DNA from: JBMOLL01 sp049325415
GTDB lineage: Bacteria; Bacteroidota; Bacteroidia; Bacteroidales; GCA-2748055
Direction of reading: 5' to 3'
DNA length: 54,262 bases
NCBI GenBank assembly: GCA_049325415.1
Contig: JBMOLL010000085.1
Span: 1 to 54,262, forward strand
Made by a program: the position numbers and the translations under genes. The notes under the pieces are model-generated. The model saw only the letters and a list, made by a program, of their open reading frames with translations, had not been told where the DNA came from and ran no database searches. This document shows positions 44,722-52,756 of the stretch, piece by piece (the first letter of the stretch is position 1; each line of letters begins with the position of its first letter).

Positions 44722-45507
44722 ATGCGCATGATCACTCTTACCTCCGACTGGAGCGAAAATGATTTCTATACCGGAACCCTGAAAGGCAGGATCTATTCCG
44801 GGTGTGCCGACTCCGTGGTTATTGATCTATCGCACCGTATCAAACAGTACAATACCGCGCAGGCAGCTTTTGTGGTCCGGAATGCCTATCCCTCCTTTCC
44901 CGAGGGCACAATTCACATCATAGCCGTAAACAGCGAACCCAGGCCCGGCTGCCGTCTGCTTGCGGCAAGACTGAGGGGACAGTACTTTATTTCGGCCGAC
45001 AACGGGATCTTTGGCCTGCTCGGTGAAGATCAGCCCGAGGAAGTGGTTGTCCTGCCGCACGAGCCCGTAAACGGCTCCTATTCATTATCGCCGTTGTATG
45101 CCTTTGCAGATGCCGCCTGTGCGCTGGCTTCGGGCAGGGGGCTTTCTGAAATCGGGGAATCCGCAAAGGATATCACCCTGCAGGTTCCCCTGAGGGCAAC
45201 GATTGAAAACAACACGATCACAGGAAGTGTGATATATATTGATTCCTATGGAAATGCCATAAGCAATATCAGCAGGGATCTGTTCCAGCGGATCGGGGCC
45301 GGCAGGAACTTCGGCATTTTCGTGCAGAGCAAGCATTACCGTATCAATCAGCTTAATACCTATTATTCGGAGACTCAACCGGGTGAACTGCTGGCCCTGT
45401 TTAATTCCGCAGGTCTGATCGAGATCGCCATACGAAACGGTTCAGCCTCCAAATTGTTAAACCTGAACACCGATTCAACCATCCGGGTTGAATTCAGCGA
45501 GAAATAG
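44722..45507 (+). CDS. SAM hydrolase-like protein (DUF62), Bacteroidota variant
   Basis: A 261-residue member of the S-adenosylmethionine hydroxide adenosyltransferase/halogenase family, which in characterised members splits SAM into adenosine and methionine. TLTSDWSENDFYTGTLKG is the N-terminal SAM-binding block and YFISADNGIFGLL is the core strand. The C-terminal barrel has GSVIYIDSYGNAISNI. The family's usual V-D-P-G-V-G loop is replaced here by VNSEPRPG, so catalysis by the standard Asp is uncertain. ATG 44722 and the ATG two codons later are equal candidates. mazG begins one base after its stop, so they form one operon. Confidence 0.85.
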   Translation: MRMITLTSDWSENDFYTGTLKGRIYSGCADSVVIDLSHRIKQYNTAQAAFVVRNAYPSFPEGTIHIIAVNSEPRPGCRLLAARLRGQYFISADNGIFGLLGEDQPEEVVVLPHEPVNGSYSLSPLYAFADAACALASGRGLSEIGESAKDITLQVPLRATIENNTITGSVIYIDSYGNAISNISRDLFQRIGAGRNFGIFVQSKHYRINQLNTYYSETQPGELLALFNSAGLIEIAIRNGSASKLLNLNTDSTIRVEFSEK

Positions 45508-45508
45508 C

Positions 45509-46285
45509 ATGAACAACAAAGAAGAAAAACTGAAAGCCTTTGAGCGCTTACTGGATATAATGGACGAGCTCAGGCTCAAATGCCCGTGGGACAGGGAACA
45601 GACCTTTGATACCCTGCGGAATCTGACCATCGAAGAGACCTATGAGCTGGCCGATGCCATTATGGAAAATAATCCCGAGGGAATGAAAAAGGAGCTGGGT
45701 GACCTGATGCTGCATATTGTCTTTTACGGGAAAATCGGCTCCGAACAGGAACAGTTTGATATGGCTGACATATTGAACGGCATCAACGAAAAGCTGATCT
45801 TCCGGCATCCCCATGTTTTCGGGGAAAAAGAAGTCAAAGGTGCAGGCGAGGTGATACAAAACTGGGAAGAGCTTAAAAAGAAAGAAGGGAACAAGCAGGT
45901 GCTGGGCGGGGTACCAAAGACGCTCCCGGCCATGATCAAGGCCCACAGGATCCAGGATAAAGCACGCGCCGTGGGTTTCGACTGGGATAAAAGGGAGGAC
46001 GTATGGGATAAGGTAGCCGAAGAGATGGCCGAGCTACGCGCCGAACTGGAACTGGGAAACAGGGAACGTATTGAAGATGAATTCGGCGATCTTTTCTTCT
46101 CCATCGTCAATGCAGCAAGGCTGTATGATATTGAACCGGAGACTGCCCTGGAAAGGACCAACCGGAAATTCATTCACCGGTTCAACTACCTTGAAGCAGA
46201 AAGCAACCGTCTCGGCAAGTCCCTGAAGGAGATGAGCCTTCAGGAAATGGAAGCTATCTGGCAGAAGGCAAAAACACAGGAATGA
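45509..46285 (+). CDS. mazG: Nucleoside triphosphate pyrophosphohydrolase MazG
   Basis: A 258-residue all-helical enzyme that hydrolyses NTPs and dNTPs to the monophosphate and pyrophosphate, sanitising nucleotide pools. Two MazG domains are present: CPWDREQTFDTLRNLTIEETYEL with EExxE and KKELGDLMLHIVFYGKI (first), and EEMAELRAEL with EDEFGDLFFSIVNAARL (second). The ATG at 45509 follows the previous stop by one base; an upstream in-frame start would lie inside the preceding gene. It is co-transcribed with the SAM hydrolase-like gene. Confidence 0.95.
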   Translation: MNNKEEKLKAFERLLDIMDELRLKCPWDREQTFDTLRNLTIEETYELADAIMENNPEGMKKELGDLMLHIVFYGKIGSEQEQFDMADILNGINEKLIFRHPHVFGEKEVKGAGEVIQNWEELKKKEGNKQVLGGVPKTLPAMIKAHRIQDKARAVGFDWDKREDVWDKVAEEMAELRAELELGNRERIEDEFGDLFFSIVNAARLYDIEPETALERTNRKFIHRFNYLEAESNRLGKSLKEMSLQEMEAIWQKAKTQE

Positions 46286-46313
46286 GCCCTTACGGCTTAA
46301 GTGCGTCCGTTTT

Positions 46314-46751
46314 TCAAGCTTCTTTTTCCTCTTCCACACCCGTTTCTTCCTCTTTCTCGATCACTTCGAGAAGGGATTTTTCCTGGAGGATATTATACCA
46401 GCTCAACAGTTTCCTGATATCCGACACGTAAACTCTTTCCGGATCATAATCGGGAAGGACCTCAAGCAGGTACTTTTTCAGTTCTTCATTACCCGATTTG
46501 GAGGCGATGGCAGATCCGCCACTCTCTTTTTCACTGATCGCAAGAAAAACCTGTCCGAGAGGCACTTCCTCACCGGTAGTGAATATAGCAATGTCTTCCA
46601 GCGAACTGACTTTCTCATGAACACCTGCCACAAAGCGTTTTTTGTCGTCGAGGGATTCCACAACAATGCCATTCCGTGCCTGTGCCACATACCTGAATAA
46701 GCCGCTTTTTCCTGAAATGGACAGGATATCCTTTAAATTGATCGTTTTCAT
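46314..46751 (-). CDS. DUF5606 family protein
   Basis: A 145-residue soluble protein starting MKTINLKDILSISGKSGLFRYVAQAR, which I recognise as the Bacteroidota family DUF5606. A small beta-barrel-like N-terminal part (to about residue 55) is followed by a helical part with LLEVLPDYDPERVYVSDIRKLLSWYNIL and an acidic tail (EKEEETGVEEEKEA). The function is unknown. It has its own -7 box and lies between the djlA-like gene and mazG. Confidence 0.78.
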   Translation of the reverse strand: MKTINLKDILSISGKSGLFRYVAQARNGIVVESLDDKKRFVAGVHEKVSSLEDIAIFTTGEEVPLGQVFLAISEKESGGSAIASKSGNEELKKYLLEVLPDYDPERVYVSDIRKLLSWYNILQEKSLLEVIEKEEETGVEEEKEA

Positions 46752-46764
46752 TCTATTCGAACTT

Positions 46765-46772
46765 CAAATTTA
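46765..46772 (-). promoter_or_regulatory. -7 box for the DUF5606 gene
   Basis: On the minus strand TAAATTTG is a perfect TAnnTTTG match, ending 13 bp before the ATG at 46751. The predicted leader is only about 7 nt long. Confidence 0.5.
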
Positions 46773-46790
46773 CCTGGTAAAAATAATAAA

Positions 46791-47531
46791 CTATTTGATT
46801 CCGCGCTCCTTGCAGATTTTATCGTAGGCATCCTGAACCTTCTGGAATTTTTCGTGGGCCACTTTTTTGAAGTCATCGCCCAGATAACCCACCTTGTCGG
46901 GATGATATTTTTTCGCCATCTCACGATAAGCTTTTTTCACTTCATCGTCAGTTGCTGTCGGTTCAATCTCGAGTATCCGGTAAGCAGCATCTGAACGACC
47001 TGTAAACATGGCCAGGATGCTTTCATAATCGCCTGACGAGACTTCCATGTACCCTGCAATGGCACTGATAATCTGTTTCTCGGCTTCCGAAACATCGGCA
47101 TCGGCGGCAGCAATCCCAAACAGGAAATGGATCATTTCGAGCCGTGAGGAATAATCGAGTCGCTGCGACATCTGCCGGGATACATCACGAAGCGGGATTT
47201 CCTGTTTCAGGATGTCCCTGAGCATGATCATGGCTTCAGAAGCAGTTTCGGATCCGAATCGCGATCTGAAAAAGTTCCGGACATATTCCAGTTCACTTTT
47301 CATAACCTTGCCGTCGGCTTTCATTACAGCAGCTACCAGCACGAGCAGCGAGGCTGCATAATCGCCCCGGCGGGTGTGTCCGGGGGCTGTTGCCGTGGCT
47401 GCTCCGGCATCTGCATCCGATGAACCGGAATAGTCGAACATCGACCCGACGGCCAGTCCGAGTATTCCCCCGATCGGGCCTCCAAACGCCCAGCCAAGTC
47501 CCAGACCGATCCATTTACCGTATTTAGACAT
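46791..47531 (-). CDS. TerB-DnaJ protein (DjlA-like co-chaperone)
   Basis: A 246-residue protein with a glycine-rich hydrophobic N-terminus (IGLGLGWAFGGPIGGILGLAVG, cut here to the idea of a membrane-touching hairpin, residues 8-30). A TerB-like helical domain follows (about 55-165, LLVLVAAVMKADGKV and FGIAAADADVS repeats). A C-terminal J domain has HPD at 210-212. The J domain should stimulate DnaK. The layout equals DjlA of proteobacteria. The start overlaps the end of coaE by 8 bp, so it is the last gene of the ybbR-coaE unit. Confidence 0.9.
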   Translation of the reverse strand: MSKYGKWIGLGLGWAFGGPIGGILGLAVGSMFDYSGSSDADAGAATATAPGHTRRGDYAASLLVLVAAVMKADGKVMKSELEYVRNFFRSRFGSETASEAMIMLRDILKQEIPLRDVSRQMSQRLDYSSRLEMIHFLFGIAAADADVSEAEKQIISAIAGYMEVSSGDYESILAMFTGRSDAAYRILEIEPTATDDEVKKAYREMAKKYHPDKVGYLGDDFKKVAHEKFQKVQDAYDKICKERGIK

Positions 47532-48126
47532 GTTGTTTTTCCGTTTTTGAGAATTCTGCATGCAAAGCTAATATTTGTGGCAGAATCATAGTGTGATTAT
47601 CATTATAAATTACATGATGGGCGCGCAGCTCCTTTTCTTCAGCGGGCCATTGTTTATCCATTCTCGCCCTGACCTCCTCTTCGGTAACGGCATCGCGTTG
47701 CATCACCCGCCGGATCCTCAGTTCCACCGGGGCCGACACCACCACCACACGGTCGTAATACCTGTCCCCGCCAGATTCAAAGGTTAAGGCCGCTTCACCA
47801 ATCACATAGGAATGCCCGCCCAGGCCGCTTGCCCAGCGTAGAAAATCACGATGTACCGCGGGGTGGACAAGGGAATTGACGGCTGCCAGAAGCTCATCGT
47901 TGCTAAAAATCCTGTCGGCCACCCATTTCCGTCTCAGTCCCTGCTGATCATAAGCCTCCTCTCCAAGCAAATGCTTCAGTTCCCTTACCAGGGCAGGATC
48001 TGAATTCATAAGTTCCCTTGCCTGCTGATCAGCCGAGTAAACCGGTACCCCCAGCGCCGCAAAAACCTTGCACACCATGCTCTTTCCGCTTCCGATCCCA
48101 CCGGTAACTGCAATCTTCAAAGTCAT
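47524..48126 (-). CDS. coaE: Dephospho-CoA kinase
   Basis: Catalyses the last step of coenzyme A synthesis, phosphorylation of dephospho-CoA. The P-loop GGIGSGKS is at residues 9-16, the CoA-binding DQQARELM follows, and the lid has RVMQRDAVTEEEVRARMDKQ. The length of 200 residues is standard. It overlaps ybbR by 4 bp at its start and the djlA-like gene by 8 bp at its end, so all three are read together. The nusB-yajC-ybbR-coaE order is a familiar Bacteroidota arrangement. Confidence 0.95.
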   Translation of the reverse strand: MTLKIAVTGGIGSGKSMVCKVFAALGVPVYSADQQARELMNSDPALVRELKHLLGEEAYDQQGLRRKWVADRIFSNDELLAAVNSLVHPAVHRDFLRWASGLGGHSYVIGEAALTFESGGDRYYDRVVVVSAPVELRIRRVMQRDAVTEEEVRARMDKQWPAEEKELRAHHVIYNDNHTMILPQILALHAEFSKTEKQHV

Positions 48127-49127
48127 TTTTCAGATAAAAGGTATTCCACGGATTTCGGGTTAAAATCGCTGCTCATGAGAAATTCAGGCTCACGGACTAT
48201 CCTCACTGTCAGACGGGTCTTGCCTTCCGCCACTTCCCGGTAATCGGCCTGGGCGCGGAAGGAGGACGGGGTCACCAGGGCGAATTTACTGAGGCCCACT
48301 GTCGAGGAGATACGTATCTTCGGAGGAAAGGTCTGCACCGACATGGAATCGGGCAGGTGAACAACTTCAAGGGGAACATCCACCACAACCTCCGTATACC
48401 TTTCCAGTTCAATGTTGCAATTTACATTATCGCGCTCCGCATTGATATATTTAATGGATTCGAGGGCCAGTTTACCTTCGAAGGACTTTGTCAGAGTACC
48501 CAGATCGACCCGCTGGGTCCGGATTGCTGTCATAGTATCCAGCATCACATCCGGACCGGTCACCCAGATCGAATCGGGGGTGAGCACCGTACCGCTGACC
48601 GTGGTAAATTGCCTGTCGACCGTAAAATTCAAAACAGCCTTCACCGGCAGTTCTTTTCTTATGTTCCTGGCAAAATGGAACACCAGCGTATCCGGCAAAA
48701 TATCAATCAGCTCAAATTCCTGGGGGAGTTGCCTCGAAACCTGTTCCCTGGCAAAACGTGTGAGAATATAAAAACGCGTGGGATCAGCAGCCAGGCTGTT
48801 CATGGTGAAAGCTGAAACCTTGAAATTCACCGGAACGGGGCGGTTTACCAGTTTGTAACGCATCAGGGCATATCCGTGTGCATTAACGCGAAGTACAAGG
48901 TGATCCGGCGGTTCATCAATAAGGACCTTCCCCTGCGGGAATTTTGAATAGCTCACCGGGTATTTGATTTCCGTAGTATAATTTTTGCTGAGCGCATTCA
49001 GAAACCAGATAATGACTGATAACAGCAGGAAAAAAGAAAACATCAGCAGTTTCTTGCGGAACTGAAGCTTCTCCCTTTCTGAGAAACTGGGCCATTTATT
49101 AAACACACCTGTTTCCAAAAGCTGCAT
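48123..49127 (-). CDS. YbbR/CdaR-like membrane-anchored protein
   Basis: A 334-residue protein with one transmembrane helix near the N-terminus (LLMFSFFLLLSVIIWFLNAL, about residues 27-46). Repeated beta-domains of YbbR type follow outside the membrane (for example LPVKAVLNFTVDRQF, DSIWVTGPDVMLDTM, VDVPLEVVHLPDSM). In Firmicutes YbbR (CdaR) controls the cyclic-di-AMP synthase; no cdaA is present here, so the role is open. The ATG at 49127 removes 27 residues of a longer frame that crosses the upstream terminator. A near-match box (TAATTTTA) lies just upstream. Confidence 0.83.
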   Translation of the reverse strand: MQLLETGVFNKWPSFSEREKLQFRKKLLMFSFFLLLSVIIWFLNALSKNYTTEIKYPVSYSKFPQGKVLIDEPPDHLVLRVNAHGYALMRYKLVNRPVPVNFKVSAFTMNSLAADPTRFYILTRFAREQVSRQLPQEFELIDILPDTLVFHFARNIRKELPVKAVLNFTVDRQFTTVSGTVLTPDSIWVTGPDVMLDTMTAIRTQRVDLGTLTKSFEGKLALESIKYINAERDNVNCNIELERYTEVVVDVPLEVVHLPDSMSVQTFPPKIRISSTVGLSKFALVTPSSFRAQADYREVAEGKTRLTVRIVREPEFLMSSDFNPKSVEYLLSEK

Positions 49128-49159
49128 CGTTGTGGTAAAATTAACGGATTTTATGAAAC

Positions 49160-49199
49160 AAAAAAAAGAGCTCTCAGGGACTTTTATCCCCGGGAGCTC
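49160..49199 (-). terminator. Rho-independent terminator after yajC
   Basis: On the minus strand a 13-bp stem with one mismatch (arms 49187-49199 and 49168-49180, outer GAGCTC) and a 6-nt loop is followed by eight T residues. It separates nusB-DUF1573-yajC from ybbR-coaE. Confidence 0.85.
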
Positions 49200-49216
49200 C
49201 CTGTACATTTACCGGA

Positions 49217-49543
49217 TCACTTACCGGCCTGGTCGCCTTCGCTGTTATCAGGAAGCAAAGCGGCTTTATCCACCTTAATCCTGACATTGTCGGCGATCTC
49301 TACAGTGACGGTATTGTCTTTAACGTCGGTAACTTTTCCGTAGATACCGCCGGTTGTGGCTACCTTATCTCCCTTTTTAAGAGAGCTCCTGTAGTTGTTC
49401 ATCTCTTTTTGTTTCTTCATCTGGGGCCTGATCATAAAGAAATAAAAAACTACAATGATAAGGACCAGGAAGATCAGTGATGAATATCCGGGTTTTGCGC
49501 CGGTTGCGGCAGGTGCCTGTAAAAATTGAAATAATAGATTCAT
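49217..49543 (-). CDS. yajC: Preprotein translocase subunit YajC
   Basis: A 108-residue accessory membrane protein of the Sec/SecDF complex. One transmembrane helix (about residues 20-37, SLIFLVLIIVVFYFFMIRPQ) is followed by the signature FFMIRPQMKKQKEM and the small beta-domain KKGDKVATTGGIYGKVTDV. An in-frame TTG two codons earlier is less likely than the ATG at 49543. It ends the nusB-DUF1573-yajC unit at a strong terminator. Confidence 0.96.
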   Translation of the reverse strand: MNLLFQFLQAPAATGAKPGYSSLIFLVLIIVVFYFFMIRPQMKKQKEMNNYRSSLKKGDKVATTGGIYGKVTDVKDNTVTVEIADNVRIKVDKAALLPDNSEGDQAGK

Positions 49544-49565
49544 AATCAAAAGGTTAAATTATACT

Positions 49566-50033
49566 TCATTTAGTTACTTGTGCTTTTATTACAAGAAGAA
49601 CGGGCCGCACCGATCCGTTAGAACTTACGGAAATGTGTTTGACCTGTCTCCCCGATTTTCCATCCGTATCAAACAGCACGCGAAGCTCCCTTTCCTCTCC
49701 CGGCGGCAGGGGTTCCCTGCTCCAGTCGGGTACGGTACACCCGCAGATGCTTGTCACTTCAGTAAGAACGAGCTCGCTGCTGCCGGTATTCCGGTAGGTG
49801 AAATACCCCATCACCTTCTCCCCTTCCGCCAGCTGCCCAAAATCGTGTTCGGTATTATCAAACACGATCCGCGCACTGTCCACCCCGCCAGGTGTATCGG
49901 TCCGCAGGGGAAGCTCAGCCACCGGTTTTTCTTTCATTCCGGGCTCCCTGCCACAGGAAGAAAGCATGAATTCCGACGCAAGGAAGGGGATCAGCAGTAA
50001 GAATCCGACAAATCTGAATCCGGCCCTGTACAT
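49566..50033 (-). CDS. DUF1573 lipoprotein
   Basis: A 155-residue protein with a lipoprotein-like signal ending at C27 (EFMLSSC). The mature part is a single Ig-like/HYDIN-type domain. DFGQLAEGEKVMGYFTYRNTGSSELVLTEVTSICGC is the DUF1573 hallmark region, with the characteristic C-G-C-T near residue 107, and LPPGEERELRVLFDT continues it. Its function is unknown, although the family is common in Bacteroidota. It lies between nusB and yajC with 2 and 22 bp spacing. Confidence 0.87.
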   Translation of the reverse strand: MYRAGFRFVGFLLLIPFLASEFMLSSCGREPGMKEKPVAELPLRTDTPGGVDSARIVFDNTEHDFGQLAEGEKVMGYFTYRNTGSSELVLTEVTSICGCTVPDWSREPLPPGEERELRVLFDTDGKSGRQVKHISVSSNGSVRPVLLVIKAQVTK

Positions 50034-50035
50034 GA

Positions 50036-51004
50036 TTATTCCTCCGTCTCCGGTTCAACTTCTCCGATGAGACCCCTGCCCTTCTTGACCAGTTTCTTTT
50101 CGGCCTTCAGCTGTGCCATGATCTTGTCCAGCACCCCGTTGATAAAAACATTACTCTTTTCTGTACTGTAGAACTTGGCAATGTCGAGATATTCGTTCAG
50201 CGTTACCTTGGTCGGGATGGAGGAAAAGGTGATCATTTCGGCAATGGCCATCTGCATGATCAGAATATCGAGAAAGGCAATCCGTTCCAGGTCCCAGTTT
50301 CGGGTATTATCCCTGATATAACCCAGGTACTCCTCTCTGTGCATCAGTGCATTCCTGAAAAGCTGAATGGCAAAGTCCTTGTCCTCCTCATTCTTGTACA
50401 TCGGCAGGAGTTCCTTATCGGCCGAGTCGTTCTCACGAAACCGCTTGATCGTTTTCACCACCATACTGACAATGTACTCCAGATCGTCGTTCCAGAATAT
50501 GCTCTGCTCTTCCAGAACCTGGTCGAGATTTTCGTTGGGAAGTATGATCTGGTTATATATGCGGATCAGGATCTTTTTGTCTTCATCAAAATCCGATTCG
50601 GCAGCCGCCATATAAGCTGCATAAGCTTCGTCGGCGATAATCTCACCGTAAATCTCCCGGATAAGTTCAGGGTAGTTGGCCCAGTTAAGCTTGTGCTGCC
50701 CGACGTACCTTAATAAATCTGCATTTTCCCTGATCAGGGTAATGATCCGGTTATCCACAAACCGGGTGTTAGGATGAATATCCTCGTAGGTCGGTATCTT
50801 TTTGTTCCTGGCGATCTCGATCCTCGATTCCGCATAGAGAATAACGTCAACGATCAGGATCAGCAGGTAATGATAGAGCTCATACGCCTTATTGATGCTG
50901 AAATGCAACTCTTTTTCAGACTTGCTTATTTCACTTCCATCGGTATTATAATAAGCATATAGCGTCTGTAAAACCTTAATTCTTAATTGCCTTCTGCTTA
51001 TCAT
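50036..51004 (-). CDS. nusB: Transcription antitermination factor NusB, long form
   Basis: An RNA-binding protein that, with S10/NusE, supports antitermination of rRNA operons. The start MISRRQLRIKVLQTLYAY is the NusB arginine-rich N-terminal helix. The C-terminal half (NWDLERIAFLDILIMQMAIAEMITFSSIPTKVTLNEYLDIAKFYS) is the conserved fold, seen here in its blocks RIAFLDILIMQMAIAEM and TLNEYLDIAKFYS. The middle carries an insertion that brings the length to 322 residues, about twice the Escherichia coli protein, as is normal in Bacteroidota. It is the first gene of nusB-DUF1573-yajC and has its own -7 box. Confidence 0.94.
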   Translation of the reverse strand: MISRRQLRIKVLQTLYAYYNTDGSEISKSEKELHFSINKAYELYHYLLILIVDVILYAESRIEIARNKKIPTYEDIHPNTRFVDNRIITLIRENADLLRYVGQHKLNWANYPELIREIYGEIIADEAYAAYMAAAESDFDEDKKILIRIYNQIILPNENLDQVLEEQSIFWNDDLEYIVSMVVKTIKRFRENDSADKELLPMYKNEEDKDFAIQLFRNALMHREEYLGYIRDNTRNWDLERIAFLDILIMQMAIAEMITFSSIPTKVTLNEYLDIAKFYSTEKSNVFINGVLDKIMAQLKAEKKLVKKGRGLIGEVEPETEE

Positions 51005-51043
51005 TTGAAAAAGAACATGTTAATTAATATTTACTGGGCCCTG

Positions 51044-51051
51044 CAAAGGTA
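51044..51051 (-). promoter_or_regulatory. -7 box for nusB
   Basis: The minus strand reads TACCTTTG, a perfect TAnnTTTG match, 40 bp before the nusB ATG at 51004. Confidence 0.55.
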
Positions 51052-51180
51052 CATTTATTTTTCTTTCCCTGTTAAGATTGATGTTAAATTAGGTAAAAAA
51101 GAGGATCCGCAGCCAAAATTACTGGCAAACAGTCATTTCAAAGCATTTATATTTAAGGTAAAATTTGATTTTTTATAAAA

Positions 51181-51220
51181 TTATTCACATTTTTGATAAG
51201 CTATTTACATTTTGGATAAA
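51181..51220 (+). repeat. Two tandem 20-nt direct repeats
   Basis: 51181-51200 and 51201-51220 agree at 16 of 20 bases with core ACATTTT(T/G)GATAA. A related ATTTTGGATAAA occurs on the minus strand at about 52592-52605, in front of the gene ending at 51778. They may be operator sites. Confidence 0.5.
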
Positions 51221-51323
51221 AACGGGCTTTAGTCAGCGGGCCTGACAGAGCGTGTTTTCCAGGAGATAGTCCATCTGAATCTGAAGGACAGAAAGTGATG
51301 AAACCCTAACTAATACTGGCACC

Positions 51324-51701
51324 ATGATAGAAGAAGGAATTGAAAAAATTGATGAGCTCGTTTCTGAACAACCGCGGGAAGAGATTTACTCGAAAGCCGT
51401 TAGAGCCGGAAAGCGAACCTATTTCTTTGATGTGAAGGCAACCCGCAAAAATGATTATTACCTGACTATTACCGAAAGTAAGAAGAGGTTTAATAAAGAC
51501 GGGAAATTCTTTTACGAAAAACACAAGATCTTCCTTTACAAAGAGGACTTTGAAAAATTTTCCGACGGACTGGCTGAAATCATTGACTACATCAGGGAAG
51601 CTAATCCTGTGCCCATTGAACTTGAAAATGAGCATATGGAGCATGATGAAGAGCATGACTACACCAGCGTCGAATTTGAAGACCTGGAAGAAAACAACTG
51701 A
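51324..51701 (+). CDS. PUR-domain nucleic-acid-binding protein (DUF3276)
   Basis: A 125-residue protein with one PUR repeat, related to eukaryotic Pur-alpha and known in Bacteroidota and spirochaetes. EIYSKAVRAGKRTYFFDVKATRKNDYYLTITESKKRF is the beta-sheet part, read here as the blocks KAVRAGKRTYFFDVK and DYYLTITESKK. It is followed by IFLYKEDFEKFSDGLAEIIDYI, the single helix. An acidic tail (HDEEHDYTSVEFEDLEENN) closes it. It should bind single-stranded DNA or RNA as a dimer; targets are unknown. The start follows a 319-bp regulatory gap with tandem repeats, and a good terminator follows. Confidence 0.87.
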   Translation: MIEEGIEKIDELVSEQPREEIYSKAVRAGKRTYFFDVKATRKNDYYLTITESKKRFNKDGKFFYEKHKIFLYKEDFEKFSDGLAEIIDYIREANPVPIELENEHMEHDEEHDYTSVEFEDLEENN

Positions 51702-51740
51702 GAAAGACAGCTATTAACTGTCCGTTAAAATCTGGATTCT

Positions 51741-51779
51741 GGCCTTGTAACTGAGATCTTCTGTTACAGGGCCTTTTTT
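51741..51779 (+). terminator. Rho-independent terminator after the PUR-protein gene
   Basis: GGCCTTGTAAC (51741-51751) pairs with GTTACAGGGCC (51763-51773) with one mismatch, followed by six T residues that overlap the stop of the convergent gene. Confidence 0.85.
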
Positions 51780-52560
51780 ATTCTACCATATCTTCATGGG
51801 AACCTGAAGCCGGACTGGCACTGTTCTTACTGCTTTTTTTCTTTTTCCGTTCGATAAAATCACGAATCTCCTTAAATGTCAGCTTCTTAACATTTGTGAC
51901 GATGAAATGATCCCGCAGAAAATCACCGTACTGGTTGCATTCTTCAATGGCCTCGGTAAAGACCTGTTTAATCGGGTAATTGATTGGTAACAGGAGAAGT
52001 ATGGTTGCCAGGTAATCCGAAAATTCGATCTCCTCAATTTCCGCGTCATATTTCTTCAGAATGAAGGCGAATTCGCTTTTGATCACTTTTTGCTGTACCT
52101 CGCTGAGGATCTTTCTGCTTCGGGCAATCAGTACCACGAAATAGCGTAACTTATGTTCCTTGCCTCCGAGGCCTGTAGAAATAAAGATCTGATTCTCTTC
52201 CAGCAACTGACTTTCGAGATGCATACGGCTCTCCTGCAGGGCCAGCTGCGTCCAGTCGCGTATTTCCGGATCTGCCACCTTCAGATAATTTTCGATAACC
52301 CTGTAAGCTTCCACTTTTTCCATGGAAGCAAGCCGTGCAAGGATCCTCTTTTTCACTTCCAGGGGATAATCGTCTTCGATAAGATTTTTCGCCTGATCCA
52401 TGGCCCAGAACTCATCCACTTCCGAAGCAATCCTCCGTGATGCTTCGAAATAATCCATCTGCAGATCAATATCTATCTGCTCCTCCATGATATTGAAAGT
52501 GCCGGGATTGGTCCCGAACATTTCCTTTATTTTATCCAGCAGATTCTCGTTGTCTTTCAT
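51778..52560 (-). CDS. Conserved helical protein of unknown function
   Basis: A 260-residue soluble, mostly helical protein without signal peptide. It begins MKDNENLLDKIKEMFGTNPG and ends in a basic tail (RDFIERKKKKSSKNSASPAS). The first half (about residues 40-130) has helices of HEAT-like spacing (LEVKKRILARLASMEKVEAYRVIENYL). The second half is amphipathic (LRYFVVLIARSRKILSEVQQKVIKSEF). I do not recognise the family. Its upstream region has the ATTTTGGATAAA motif also found before the PUR-protein gene. It is the only gene in its transcript. Confidence 0.7.
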   Translation of the reverse strand: MKDNENLLDKIKEMFGTNPGTFNIMEEQIDIDLQMDYFEASRRIASEVDEFWAMDQAKNLIEDDYPLEVKKRILARLASMEKVEAYRVIENYLKVADPEIRDWTQLALQESRMHLESQLLEENQIFISTGLGGKEHKLRYFVVLIARSRKILSEVQQKVIKSEFAFILKKYDAEIEEIEFSDYLATILLLLPINYPIKQVFTEAIEECNQYGDFLRDHFIVTNVKKLTFKEIRDFIERKKKKSSKNSASPASGSHEDMVE

Positions 52561-52714
52561 TTTGGCATCCTAACATCATAAAAATAAACTTTTTATCCAA
52601 AATAAAAAATTTTATCACCGCTTTTTTCAATTAAATAACATACCACCAATCAGGTGTCTTCGTTCGAAACTGCTCCTCTCCTGCGATCCGGATCACCTCC
52701 TCTGCCCAGGCCCT

Positions 52715-52745
52715 TTTGTAAGCTAATACCGATTTCCTATCTTTG
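52715..52745 (+). promoter_or_regulatory. Full promoter for the membrane-protein pair
   Basis: TTTG at 52715-52718 and TATCTTTG at 52738-52745 are separated by exactly 19 nt, a full match to the Bacteroidota consensus. The predicted start is about 6 nt before the ATG at 52757, so the transcript is nearly leaderless. Confidence 0.75.
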
Positions 52746-52756
52746 AGAAAAAACAC

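Larger units (their letters stand above)
51005..51323. other. 319-bp divergent promoter region
   Basis: This AT-rich gap separates nusB from the PUR-protein gene and contains no coding signal. It holds the nusB -7 box (51044-51051, minus strand) and two tandem copies of a 20-nt sequence at 51181-51220. The promoter of the plus-strand gene is not clear; TACATTTTG at 51206-51214 is one base too long for the consensus. Confidence 0.55.
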
